Notes under the pieces: model-generated
The model's database searches: none
The model's input: only the letters and a program-made list of their open reading frames with translations
Told to the model about the DNA's origin: nothing
Position numbers and translations under genes: made by a program
Part shown: positions 1-7,501 of the stretch, piece by piece
How positions within the stretch are numbered: the stretch's first letter is position 1
Layout: each line of letters begins with the position of its first letter
DNA from: UASB124 sp964446935
GTDB taxonomy: Bacteria > Babelota > Babeliae > Babelales > RVW-14
Assembly: GCA_964446935.1 (NCBI GenBank)
Contig: CAYUQI010000016.1
Location: forward strand, 1 to 27,045
DNA length: 27,045 nt
Direction: 5' to 3'

Positions 1-791
1 GGCGCGATCTTAATTTCTTCTTTTATTGGTTCATGAAAAACAGTTGTTTCGAGTGAATAAAGCAGTGATTTGGCTGCCAAACGATTGAGTGTGTTTTTCG
101 ATGCTGTTTGTTTAAGCACAATCAGTGGGAGTTTTAAAACGTTTGGTGATGTTTGAATGTTCCATTCTTCAATGCGTTCCACATATTTTGGATCAATAAG
201 CGCGACGGCACAGTGCTCTGGAATTTGAAAGTTCTTTTTATTAAGCGTTTTTTCATGTTGAAACCATTCACCGCCCCAAGGATTTTTTTTGAACGTAAAA
301 TAGCGATAATTTTTATCAGGAATAACATCAATGCCTTTTAAGGTGTTGTTTTTATCAAACTCTTGTTTAATTTTTTTGCAGATTACTAAGGAGAATTTAT
401 GAATGTTTTTTTCCTCAATAGGAAATGAGAAAATACCTTCTTTGTTATTCATAATTGTTTTGCCATCAAACAGAATTCTAAAAGAAGGAACAGTGTCGCA
501 CTCTCCTTGTATCTTGATGCGACCAAGTGTTTCTGGATTACCCGATGACATAAGAGGGGTATGAGTTGACTCTGGTTGCGGAACCATATTGAATTGTTGT
601 AATGGCGGCTGTTGAGGAGGTTGTTGCTGCTGTTGCTGCTGCGGTTGTTGTAACTGCTGCAACTGGGCAATATTTACTCTTTGATTTGGGCCGAAGACAT
701 AGGAGCCTGGTTGAAACACATATGGCTGGCTTGCATGAAGGGATACAATGGTTGCATAGCAGGCCATAAGCACAATGAGTATTTTTTTCAT
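1..791 (-). CDS. Secreted Gln-rich hypothetical protein (C-terminus beyond window)
   Basis: An open frame runs without a stop from an ATG at 791 off the left edge, giving at least 263 residues. The N-terminus is a clear Sec signal peptide (MKKILIVLMACYATIVSLHA, cleavage predicted before SQPYVF). Residues ~45-70 form a Gln/Pro-rich linker encoded by CAG/CAA triplets (about 612-664). After it comes a globular part with no motif I recognise, containing the stretch around KNPWGGEWF and, further on, ALIDPKYVERIEEWN. It is divergent from the DUF2062 operon. A 10-bp palindrome AGAACGTTCT (821-830) lies just upstream of an AT-rich -10-like stretch on this strand. No function can be assigned; export is the only supported statement. 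Confidence 0.75.
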   Translation of the reverse strand, partial: MKKILIVLMACYATIVSLHASQPYVFQPGSYVFGPNQRVNIAQLQQLQQPQQQQQQQPPQQPPLQQFNMVPQPESTHTPLMSSGNPETLGRIKIQGECDTVPSFRILFDGKTIMNNKEGIFSFPIEEKNIHKFSLVICKKIKQEFDKNNTLKGIDVIPDKNYRYFTFKKNPWGGEWFQHEKTLNKKNFQIPEHCAVALIDPKYVERIEEWNIQTSPNVLKLPLIVLKQTASKNTLNRLAAKSLLYSLETTVFHEPIKEEIKIA

Positions 792-890
792 GTACTACCT
801 CATTACATTTATATAGTATCAGAACGTTCTCTGTTCATTTGTACCAAAAAAAAGGTTATTTGGACAGATTATTAGCAAATACCCCCTCAC

Positions 891-918
891 TTGGCCTGGC
901 CTCCCAGTATGATATACT
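891..918 (+). promoter_or_regulatory. Sigma70-type promoter of the DUF2062-smpB-birA operon
   Basis: TTGGCC at 891-896 and TATACT at 913-918 are separated by 16 bases. The predicted transcript start near 925 leaves a 12-base leader that still contains the AAAGG ribosome site (926-930) just ahead of the ATG at 937. The -10 is embedded in a perfect palindrome listed separately. Confidence 0.55.
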
Positions 919-920
919 GG
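904..920. promoter_or_regulatory. 17-bp palindrome over the -10 box, operator candidate
   Basis: CCAGTATGATATACTGG is a perfect inverted repeat with 7-bp arms and a 3-base centre. It covers the -10 element of the operon promoter, so a dimeric repressor bound here would block polymerase. No U-tract follows, so it is not a terminator. The regulator is unknown. Confidence 0.4.
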
Positions 921-936
921 TCCGGAAAGGCTTATA

Positions 937-1401
937 ATGCATTGGAAAAAGTTTAAAGATATTTTTCGTAAGGCCCTTGTTTCCGGGTGTACCCCTCAAC
1001 GATTGGCTCGATCATTTTGTTTTGGTTTGTATATAGCGTTTTCACCCTTTCCTGGAGTTCACAGCCTTTTGATGATTGCCAGTAAATATGTATTTGATTT
1101 ACATTTCCCAACGCTTTTTATTATTACTTCGATTAATAACCCATGGACGATGATTCCTTTTTATTCATTTGATTATGCATTTGGATACTGGGTTGTACAT
1201 TCCTTGATTGGATGGCATCCTGATTGGCACATCTCGTTGGCAAAGCTTTTTGGTTCAGGGAGTATTTGTATTTGGTCATTTTTGGTTGGAGGTAACATAA
1301 TAGGTATTGTGGCGGCTTTAGTGAGTTACCCAGTAGTTATTCGGTTTTTTAATCGCCTTGCGGTTCGGGTTGATCGATATGAAAATCATCGCAACAAATA
1401 A
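937..1401 (+). CDS. DUF2062 family membrane protein
   Basis: This 154-residue protein matches the DUF2062 family in length and pattern. It has a basic N-terminus, then a segment around FSPFPGVHSL corresponding to the family's glycine/proline-rich helix start, the diagnostic NNPWTMIPFY (family NP-T-xPxY), and a C-terminal hydrophobic helix (~residues 110-140). The family is an inner-membrane protein of unknown biochemical role. The start at 937 is supported by AAAGG six bases upstream. Its 3' end overlaps the smpB start by 23 bases, so the two are probably translationally coupled. Confidence 0.8.
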   Translation: MHWKKFKDIFRKALVSGCTPQRLARSFCFGLYIAFSPFPGVHSLLMIASKYVFDLHFPTLFIITSINNPWTMIPFYSFDYAFGYWVVHSLIGWHPDWHISLAKLFGSGSICIWSFLVGGNIIGIVAALVSYPVVIRFFNRLAVRVDRYENHRNK

Positions 1402-1831
1402 ACGAGCATTTTTTAATTACGAAATCCTTGAAACAATGGAAGCGGGTATTGTTTTAAAGGGTGATGAAGTTAAATCGGTGCGTGATAAGCAGATTTCAAT
1501 TAATGATGCTTTTGCTACGATTCATCAGGGAAATTTAGTATTAACCAATTGTCACATTGCCCCATATTCGCATGCCTACACCAAGGGTGATACCACGCGT
1601 CGTCCTCGAAGATTGTTACTTCATAAGAGAGAGCTGAATAAACTTGTTGGTTCTATTTCGCGTAAGGGGTTAACGTTAGTTCCTCTCAAGGTTTATTTGA
1701 ATGATAGAGGCTATGTGAAAATTGAATTAGGGTTAGCCAAACACAAGAAATCTGCCGATAAAAAGCAATCACTTAAAGAACGTGATATTAAACGGGAAGT
1801 AGCTCGTGATATAAAAGTTCGTCTTCATTAG
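1379..1831 (+). CDS. smpB: SsrA-binding protein SmpB
   Basis: SmpB binds tmRNA and delivers it to stalled ribosomes for trans-translation. The N-terminus MKIIATNKRAFFNYEILET and the following EAGIVLKGDEVKSVRD are the family signature, with the OB-fold core and the basic C-terminal tail (KKSADKKQSLKERDIKREV) that folds into the decoding centre. The chosen ATG at 1379 gives 150 residues, the usual length; a TTG at 1358 would add seven residues with no counterpart in the family. No strong Shine-Dalgarno is seen, consistent with coupling to the overlapping DUF2062 gene. The ssrA RNA itself is not in the window. Confidence 0.95.
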   Translation: MKIIATNKRAFFNYEILETMEAGIVLKGDEVKSVRDKQISINDAFATIHQGNLVLTNCHIAPYSHAYTKGDTTRRPRRLLLHKRELNKLVGSISRKGLTLVPLKVYLNDRGYVKIELGLAKHKKSADKKQSLKERDIKREVARDIKVRLH

Positions 1832-1841
1832 GGGGGATTTC

Positions 1842-2603
1842 ATGTCCATTGGAAACAAGGTATATCGAGCGCAGTGCGTTGATGATTCTATGGTGTGGGC
1901 CAAGGAAAATCTTGCCACAGCTCCCGACGGGGCTGTTTTTTTAGCTGACGAATTAACACAAGCAAAGGGACGCCAGGGGCGGGTATGGGCTGTACATCAG
2001 GATCAACTGATAGTCACTTTTATACTCAAACCACCGCAGTTAGCGGCTGTTCCACCTGAAGATTTACCCATTCGTCTCAATCAATTGAATATGGCTATAG
2101 TACTAGGTATTCTTGATCCACTTAAAAAGTATGGAGCTACGCTTAAGTGGCCTAATGATTTTATTATCAATCATAAAAAAGTTGGTGGCATGTTGATGCA
2201 CTTGGTTTGGCAGGGAACGTTACCGATTGGTATTATTGTTGGTTTTGCCATCAATGTGAACAATGAATTCGATCCGGCTGATCCATTATTTTCTATTGCC
2301 ACCAGTCTCAAGACAGTTACGGGTTCAGTAGTTGACCGTCGAACACTCTATAAAAGCATGCTTGCAACACTCAATGCTTGGTATGTTCAGTGGCAACATG
2401 GACAATATATGCATATTTATAAACATTGGAAAATAGAACAAGCGTACCTTGGTTCCAAAATTCAGGTACATCAAAAGGACGGTTCTTTAGTTGTTGGTGT
2501 GGCTCAGCAAGTGATGCCCAATGGCGATCTCATGCTACGTGACGAACATAACAAGCAGCGAACGATTTCGTTTTTTCAGGTTGAAGAAGTTCTGGTTGCT
2601 TAA
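1842..2603 (+). CDS. birA: Biotin--[acetyl-CoA-carboxylase] ligase, class I (no HTH)
   Basis: This enzyme makes biotinyl-5'-AMP and transfers biotin to the carrier lysine of biotin-dependent carboxylases. The 253-residue protein begins directly with the catalytic domain and lacks the N-terminal winged helix, so it is not a transcriptional repressor. Key motifs are KGRQGRVW (42-49, biotinyl-AMP loop), KWPND (102-106) and KVGG (113-116), then a small C-terminal beta domain. The usual STN near the start is replaced by DSM. A strong GGGGGG site (1831-1836) overlaps the smpB stop and precedes the ATG by five bases. No biotin synthesis gene is nearby. Confidence 0.9.
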   Translation: MSIGNKVYRAQCVDDSMVWAKENLATAPDGAVFLADELTQAKGRQGRVWAVHQDQLIVTFILKPPQLAAVPPEDLPIRLNQLNMAIVLGILDPLKKYGATLKWPNDFIINHKKVGGMLMHLVWQGTLPIGIIVGFAINVNNEFDPADPLFSIATSLKTVTGSVVDRRTLYKSMLATLNAWYVQWQHGQYMHIYKHWKIEQAYLGSKIQVHQKDGSLVVGVAQQVMPNGDLMLRDEHNKQRTISFFQVEEVLVA

Positions 2604-3565
2604 TTTTGAATGAACTTTTTGACGAGATATGCAACACGCGCGAGTATTGGTGGATGGATTCGATCAAATAACGGGGCTTGTTTATTGATGGCAGTAAGCT
2701 CGTAGTTAAATAAAAGAGGAACCGATTTATATTGTTTCATGAGTCCTGTTGCAAGGGCTCTTGCGTTTTGTGTAATTATCACGGAAAAGCAATCTGCCCA
2801 TAATTCATTTTTTCTTAAATAAAAAGCCAGTTCTTGTTTTGTTAAATTTTGTATATCCTTAGCAGAGAAAAAAAGATCAAAGGGGAGTTTAGGGTCTCCA
2901 AAAGTTGGGGTTGGGGTATGTCGATGTCCAAATTCATGCGCGAGTAAACTTTCTATTTCATCATTGGAGCAGTAGGCAAAATTTTGATAATTTAGAATTA
3001 ATTTTGGAATGCCGTTTAACAATGTAATCCCCGAAGATTCTTTGAGATTGTTGGTAAATACAATATGGGGCATGGGAATATTTGTATTAAATTTCTGTTC
3101 TATTTTTTTCAAAATATTTTGTATGAGTTTCTTTAACTGTGGCAAATCATCAATAGTAATGGCTTCTGGTTTCTTCTTTTTAATTGTCTTAGTAAATTCA
3201 AGAGCAATCGATCCTGGTTGTTCTTGTTGTATCCCAAAAAGGTTCCATAAATATTCATGTGATGCAATATTGTGTTGTTGGCATGCTAGAACCAATTGGC
3301 CGTAGTAGCTGAGTTGTTCCTGTTGCTCTTGCAAATAGGTTTTAATTTTTGATGGACAAAATTCATATCTGAATAGATGTGATTTAAGCGGAGTATCTCG
3401 TGGGGTATATTGGCAGAAGTGTGAAAAATCAGAAGCAATAGATGCTAGGCTTTTTTGCAACGATGCTACTTGTTGTTGAAGTGTTGGTTGTTGAAGTGCT
3501 GCGAAAGATTGTGTTGATGTATGTATTAAAACTATTATAAAGACACCGAAAAATTTTTTGAACAC
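2600..3565 (-). CDS. Secreted M48-like zinc metallopeptidase
   Basis: The zinc-binding motif HEFGH (residues 210-214) and a downstream ELWAD (254-258), matching the third-ligand ExxxD region of M48 peptidases, identify a gluzincin. I start at the GTG at 3565: it has a GGGGG ribosome site seven bases upstream (3573-3577) and gives a compact signal peptide (MFKKFFGVFIIVLIHTSTQSFA). An ATG at 3613 would add 16 residues in front. The 321-residue protein has no further membrane helix, so it is periplasmic or exported rather than HtpX-like. It is convergent with birA: the palindromic TTAA at 2600-2603 supplies stop codons to both genes. The substrate is unknown. Confidence 0.75.
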   Translation of the reverse strand: MFKKFFGVFIIVLIHTSTQSFAALQQPTLQQQVASLQKSLASIASDFSHFCQYTPRDTPLKSHLFRYEFCPSKIKTYLQEQQEQLSYYGQLVLACQQHNIASHEYLWNLFGIQQEQPGSIALEFTKTIKKKKPEAITIDDLPQLKKLIQNILKKIEQKFNTNIPMPHIVFTNNLKESSGITLLNGIPKLILNYQNFAYCSNDEIESLLAHEFGHRHTPTPTFGDPKLPFDLFFSAKDIQNLTKQELAFYLRKNELWADCFSVIITQNARALATGLMKQYKSVPLLFNYELTAINKQAPLFDRIHPPILARVAYLVKKFIQN

Positions 3566-3670
3566 GATTAAACCCCCAATTATCCATAAGTAATTATTTC
3601 TATTAGTAATCATACGCCGGCCATTGTTTTTATCAAATAATGTAGAAAATGAACAATTATTGGGTGTTTT

Positions 3671-3699
3671 TTATTAAAAAAACAAAAAAAAGCTACAAT
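3671..3699 (+). promoter_or_regulatory. Promoter of rarA
   Basis: TTATTA (3671-3676) and TACAAT (3694-3699) are spaced 17 bases apart, followed by a leader of about 40 bases to the rarA ATG. The block GCTACAATTG recurs at the 7333-7359 promoter. Confidence 0.45.
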
Positions 3700-3748
3700 T
3701 GTGTTGGTTGAATTAATGGGGTTGGAAGAAATTTTATCAGGCTAGATC

Positions 3749-5077
3749 ATGACAGAGCAGCTCTCTTTTTTTAATAATCACAAGGTACCATTTGCAGAGC
3801 GAATGCGTCCACAGACGCTTGGTGACATTGTTGGACAAGAACATCTCTTGGCCAAAGGGAAATTATTCCGACAGGCAATCGAGAATGATACCTTTGGAAG
3901 TTGTATTTTTTGGGGGCCGCCTGGAAGTGGCAAGACAACTATAGCGCATGTTATTGCTCATGTTACCAAACGCGATTTTGTTGCGTTTAATGCAGCATTT
4001 AATGGTATTAAAGAGGTGAAAGCAATTATTGAACAGGCAGAAAAAAGTTTGCGTTATGGTGGTAAAAATACCATTCTGTTTGTTGATGAGATTCATCGTT
4101 TTAACAAAGCACAGCAGGATGCATTTTTGCGTCCTATTGAAAAGGGTTTTATTCTTTTGATTGGTGCAACAACTGAAAATCCTTCATTTGAAATCAATTC
4201 AGCATTGTTGAGTCGTTGTGCTGTCTATCGATTACAGCAATTGGAACAAGAACATCTTGAGCATATAGCAGAACGAGCTCTTGAGCATGATCAGCTTAAA
4301 GAACGGCATGTTGTGTTGGAATCTGAGGCTCGTGATCTGTTGATAAATTATGCAAATGGCGATGCTAGGGTTGTACTCAATACCCTTGAGATTGCTGCGC
4401 AAACAACACAACCAAATGAAAAAGGTCAGCGACTGCTAACGTTGCAGGTGGTTAAGGAGTCTATAAGTTCTCGTCGCATTGCCTATGATAAAAAGGGCGA
4501 AGAATTTTATAATTTAATTTCGGCGCTACATAAATCAATGCGTGGTTCTGATCCTCAAGCAAGTCTTTACTGGCTTGCACGAATGATTGAGGGAGGGGCT
4601 GATCCTTTGTATATTGCTCGCAGACTTGTTCGTTTTGCCTCAGAGGATATTGGGCTTGCTGATCCTCAGGCTTTGGTGCAAACGTTGGCGGCGAAGGATA
4701 CTGTGGATTTTTTGGGATTTCCTGAAGGTGATGTTGCATTAGCTCAGGCAGTGGTATATCTGGCAACTGCCCCCAAATCAAACAGTCTCTATGTGGCCAT
4801 GAGCCAAGCAAAGCATGATGTACGTGAAAAACCAAATGAACCGGTACCGTTGCACATTTGCAATGCGCCAACCAAAATGATGAAAAATTTTGGGTATGGT
4901 GCTGGGTATGCTTATGATCATCAAACGCCAGAGCATTATTCTGGACAGACATTTTTCCCTGATGGAATGGGAGAGCCGGTCTATTATCAACCAGGTCAAT
5001 TTGGGTTTGAAAAAGAGATTGCTAAACGTCTTGAATATTGGAAAAAGTTAAAAGAACGATTGCATTCGGGAGAATAG
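3749..5077 (+). CDS. rarA: Replication-associated recombination protein RarA (MgsA), AAA+ ATPase
   Basis: RarA is a clamp-loader-like ATPase that acts at stalled forks and gaps, with SSB and the replisome. The 442-residue protein has Walker A GPPGSGKTT (56-64), Walker B FVDEIH (111-116), sensor 1 GATTENP (139-145), and the C-terminal tetramerisation half with PNEPVPLHICNAPTKMMK, all typical. The N-terminal QLSFF (4-8) fits the QLxLF beta-clamp-binding consensus, which the E. coli protein does not show so plainly. The ATG at 3749 is preceded by CAGG. Transcription ends at the palindrome 5079-5108. It stands alone, not in an operon. Confidence 0.95.
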   Translation: MTEQLSFFNNHKVPFAERMRPQTLGDIVGQEHLLAKGKLFRQAIENDTFGSCIFWGPPGSGKTTIAHVIAHVTKRDFVAFNAAFNGIKEVKAIIEQAEKSLRYGGKNTILFVDEIHRFNKAQQDAFLRPIEKGFILLIGATTENPSFEINSALLSRCAVYRLQQLEQEHLEHIAERALEHDQLKERHVVLESEARDLLINYANGDARVVLNTLEIAAQTTQPNEKGQRLLTLQVVKESISSRRIAYDKKGEEFYNLISALHKSMRGSDPQASLYWLARMIEGGADPLYIARRLVRFASEDIGLADPQALVQTLAAKDTVDFLGFPEGDVALAQAVVYLATAPKSNSLYVAMSQAKHDVREKPNEPVPLHICNAPTKMMKNFGYGAGYAYDHQTPEHYSGQTFFPDGMGEPVYYQPGQFGFEKEIAKRLEYWKKLKERLHSGE

Positions 5078-5078
5078 A

Positions 5079-5108
5079 AAAGGGGCGTGCAAATTTGCAC
5101 GCCCCTTT
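5079..5108. terminator. Bidirectional intrinsic terminator between rarA and the DUF378 gene
   Basis: This is a perfect 30-bp palindrome (arms AAAGGGGCGTGCAAA and its complement) beginning two bases after the rarA stop. The RNA forms a very GC-rich stem ending in short U runs on both strands (UUU on +, UUUUCU on -). It sits exactly between two convergent genes. Confidence 0.85.
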
Positions 5109-5122
5109 AAAGTATGATCTTT

Positions 5123-5323
5123 TTAGCTTTTGAAAATGAATAATGAAACCAATGTATAAACACCAGCCAGCGCAACGATCCCATAAATAATTTTATCAAG
5201 ACCGGCTACCCCTGCAAGGCTGTCAATATATTTGACTAAATCAAAATTAAAGAAAGTAACAAGTCCCCAGTTGATTGCGCCAATTGAAGAAAACAATGCT
5301 GCAAGCCAATAAATAATTTTCAT
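5123..5323 (-). CDS. DUF378 family small membrane protein
   Basis: This 66-residue protein is a typical DUF378 (YuzA-like) sequence: helix 1 MKIIYWLAALFSSIGAINWG with the family INWGL motif, a short loop with the paired glycines of AGVAGLDKIIYGIVALAG, and helix 2. Function is unknown. The ATG at 5323 is chosen because AGGAAACC lies just upstream and because the family starts here; a longer open frame to 5545 runs antisense of the ABC-F gene end and is not credible. It ends at the shared terminator. Confidence 0.85.
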   Translation of the reverse strand: MKIIYWLAALFSSIGAINWGLVTFFNFDLVKYIDSLAGVAGLDKIIYGIVALAGVYTLVSLFIFKS

Positions 5324-5432
5324 ATGGTTTCCTTTCTCCACAATGGGAAATAGAATAAAACTACTCTTTTTTGATTTTAATTTTCCTGATTGTATTTGTA
5401 AAGGGAATGAGAAATTGAAGGTTTTTGTTGGT

Positions 5433-7310
5433 TTATCCGATAAGTTTTTCCCATTCCTTTGTTGCAGTGTCTCGTTGTTGTTTGGCGGCTTGCAGTTGGG
5501 CTTCGGCCTGCTGGTGTTCTGGAGAACCCCATTCAAGGGTACCAAGCTGTGCGTACAGTGTTGCTATTTTCTCGTCCAACTTACCAATGGTACGTTCAAG
5601 GCTAGCTATTCTCTTTTTGCGTTCATAAGCGTCCCTGCCGCTGCTTGGCGCCGATGATGATCCTTCAACCTTTGGTTGTTGTTTGTTTGATTGTTGTTGT
5701 TGGATTGCTGGTGCTGTTTGTTGATGCTTTTTTTGATACAGGTATGATTCATAATTGCCAGGGTAATTGAATACCCCCTCAGGTGTTAGTTCAAGAATAC
5801 GAGTTGCAAGTTTATCAAGGAAATCACGATCGTGAGAAACAAACAATAGCGTGCCTTTAAATTCTTGAAGAGCTTTTAATAAAATTTCTTTGGATTGAAT
5901 ATCAAGGTGGTTGGTTGGTTCGTCAAGAAGCAATAGATTGGCATGCGTGAGCAATACTTTGACCATGGCAACACGGTTTTTTTCACCACCACTCAAAACG
6001 CTAATGCGTTTATATACATCATCACCGGGAAACAAAAATGATCCAAGCAAGGTACGTGCCATGCTGCGTCGTTGGCTGTCAGGGCAAGCCTCCTCAATCT
6101 CTTGCAAAATGGTGTTGTTTGGGTTGAGGGATTTATTTTGATCTTGCTCAAAGAGCGCCATTGTAACATTGTGGCCCATTTTTATTGAACCAGTTTCAAT
6201 AGCATATTTGCCACTGAGTAGATTAAACAATGTTGATTTTCCTGTGCCGTTAGCAGCAACAAGAGCAACCTTTTCACCTCTGACAATTTCAAGTGATGCG
6301 TTTTTGAAAATGGTATTGTGATCAAATGTTTTTGAAAGTTTTTCAGCTGTTAAGACAATCTTGCCTGGTTGTGTGATGGATGGCAAAACGATGCTGATGA
6401 CTTTGAACGTTTGAGGAAGCTCAATGAGCTCCATTTTTTCAAGTTGTTTGATCATTGCTTGAGCCATGGTTGCTTTGGATGCCTTGGCTCGGAAGCGGTC
6501 AATCGTTTCCGTTTTTCTTCGTATTTCGCGTTGTTGTTCTTCGTAGGCTTTTTGAATTAATTCGATAGCTTTTTCTTTTTGTTCTAGATACGAGGTGTAG
6601 TTTCCACGATAAAACGTTACTTTACCATTTTCCATTTCAAGAATTTGTTCACAGGCATGGTCGAGGAAAAAACGATCGTGTGATACGAGTAAAAAGCCAC
6701 AATCTGAAGCATTAAGAAAGTCCAAAAACCAATCTTTAGCAACGATATCCAAGTGGTTAGTTGGTTCGTCAAACAGATAAAAATCAGCTTTTTGCAACAG
6801 GAGTTTGGCAAGAATAAGACGCATTTGCCACCCCAAACTTAATTGAGAGACGGGTTGGTTGAGCATCTTTTCTTTGAAACCAAGCCCTTGGAGTACGCGT
6901 TTGGTTTCTAATTGAGCCGTATTGTAGTCTGATTCTGAAAAATGAGAAATTAATTGAGCATAGTGTTCGGTGATTTCATGATCGGCATTGTTCAATTGAG
7001 CTTCGAGTTTTTGTAATTCAGCCCGTTGCTCAACGAGTGTACGAAACGTATCAAGTGCTTCGTCGAAGACCATCTTGGTTGATTCAACAACCAATTCTTG
7101 TGGAAGGTAAGCAACCGTTCTGCCTTTATCGATGGTAATGCTTCCTTCATCAAGGTTTTGTAAGCCGGCAATAATTTTTAAAAGGGTAGATTTCCCCGCA
7201 CCATTGCGTCCAACGAGGCCTATTTTTTGATGAGGAAGAATAGAAAATGTTTGATTAGTAAAGATGGCCTGTTGTCCAAAGGCCAACGTAATATTTCGTG
7301 CACCTATCAT
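5433..7310 (-). CDS. ABC-F family ATPase (YheS/ABCF3-like)
   Basis: This is a cytoplasmic twin-ABC protein of 625 residues without membrane segments. ABC-F proteins bind the ribosomal E site and relieve translation problems or antibiotic block. Domain 1 has Walker A GRNGAGKST (34-42), signature LSLGWQ (157-162, degenerate: Leu for the first Gly) and DEPTNHLD (181-188). The interdomain linker DRFRAKASKATMAQ (271-284) is the P-site tRNA-interaction motif. Domain 2 has ANGTGKST (~353-360), LSGGEK (439-444) and DEPTNHLD (463-470). A Gln/Ser-rich stretch (~540-565) leads to a C-terminal coiled coil (~570-622). No Shine-Dalgarno precedes the ATG; a promoter 10 bases upstream implies a leaderless mRNA. 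Confidence 0.93.
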   Translation of the reverse strand: MIGARNITLAFGQQAIFTNQTFSILPHQKIGLVGRNGAGKSTLLKIIAGLQNLDEGSITIDKGRTVAYLPQELVVESTKMVFDEALDTFRTLVEQRAELQKLEAQLNNADHEITEHYAQLISHFSESDYNTAQLETKRVLQGLGFKEKMLNQPVSQLSLGWQMRLILAKLLLQKADFYLFDEPTNHLDIVAKDWFLDFLNASDCGFLLVSHDRFFLDHACEQILEMENGKVTFYRGNYTSYLEQKEKAIELIQKAYEEQQREIRRKTETIDRFRAKASKATMAQAMIKQLEKMELIELPQTFKVISIVLPSITQPGKIVLTAEKLSKTFDHNTIFKNASLEIVRGEKVALVAANGTGKSTLFNLLSGKYAIETGSIKMGHNVTMALFEQDQNKSLNPNNTILQEIEEACPDSQRRSMARTLLGSFLFPGDDVYKRISVLSGGEKNRVAMVKVLLTHANLLLLDEPTNHLDIQSKEILLKALQEFKGTLLFVSHDRDFLDKLATRILELTPEGVFNYPGNYESYLYQKKHQQTAPAIQQQQSNKQQPKVEGSSSAPSSGRDAYERKKRIASLERTIGKLDEKIATLYAQLGTLEWGSPEHQQAEAQLQAAKQQRDTATKEWEKLIG

Positions 7311-7319
7311 AGTGAATAC

Positions 7320-7348
7320 ATGGTATCAGATATTGATTAACTCGTCAA
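7320..7348 (-). promoter_or_regulatory. Promoter of the ABC-F gene, leaderless configuration
   Basis: On the minus strand TTGACG (7348-7343) and TACCAT (7325-7320) are spaced by exactly 17 bases. The expected start falls at about 7313, only three bases before the ATG at 7310. It overlaps a plus-strand promoter (7333-7359). Confidence 0.55.
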
Positions 7349-7359
7349 AATGCTACAAT
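7333..7359 (+). promoter_or_regulatory. Promoter of the exported nuclease-like gene
   Basis: TTGATT (7333-7338) is followed after 15 bases by TACAAT (7354-7359), preceded by the extended -10 TGC. The short spacer is compensated by the TGn element. The leader to the ATG at 7502 would be about 135 bases. Confidence 0.4.
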
Positions 7360-7501
7360 TGAGCCATAAATTCTTAATACTTGCTGAGTGGTAAGGGGGT
7401 TGCGTACACTTCCATTGAAATATGTATCAGCAGAGGCAAATCTTTAAAAAATGAGTGGCCATGCAAAGGTACTCTGGGTTGATTAACGAGGAGGGTGTTT
7501 A

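Noticed and set aside
612..664. CAG/CAA triplet tract as a CRISPR or tandem repeat element.
   Set aside because: It is an in-frame Gln-rich linker of the secreted protein, with no regular spacer pattern.
821..830. Palindrome AGAACGTTCT upstream of the first gene as a LexA-type SOS box.
   Set aside because: Known GAAC-N4-GTTC boxes need a four-base spacer that is absent, and the gene has no link to repair.
4461..4952. Long open frame antisense to rarA (163 residues).
   Set aside because: It is fully inside rarA, has no ribosome site and shows the composition of a reverse-frame shadow.
5123..5545. Extended 140-residue version of the DUF378 protein.
   Set aside because: The added N-terminus overlaps the ABC-F 3' end, has no family match, and the internal ATG at 5323 has a good ribosome site.
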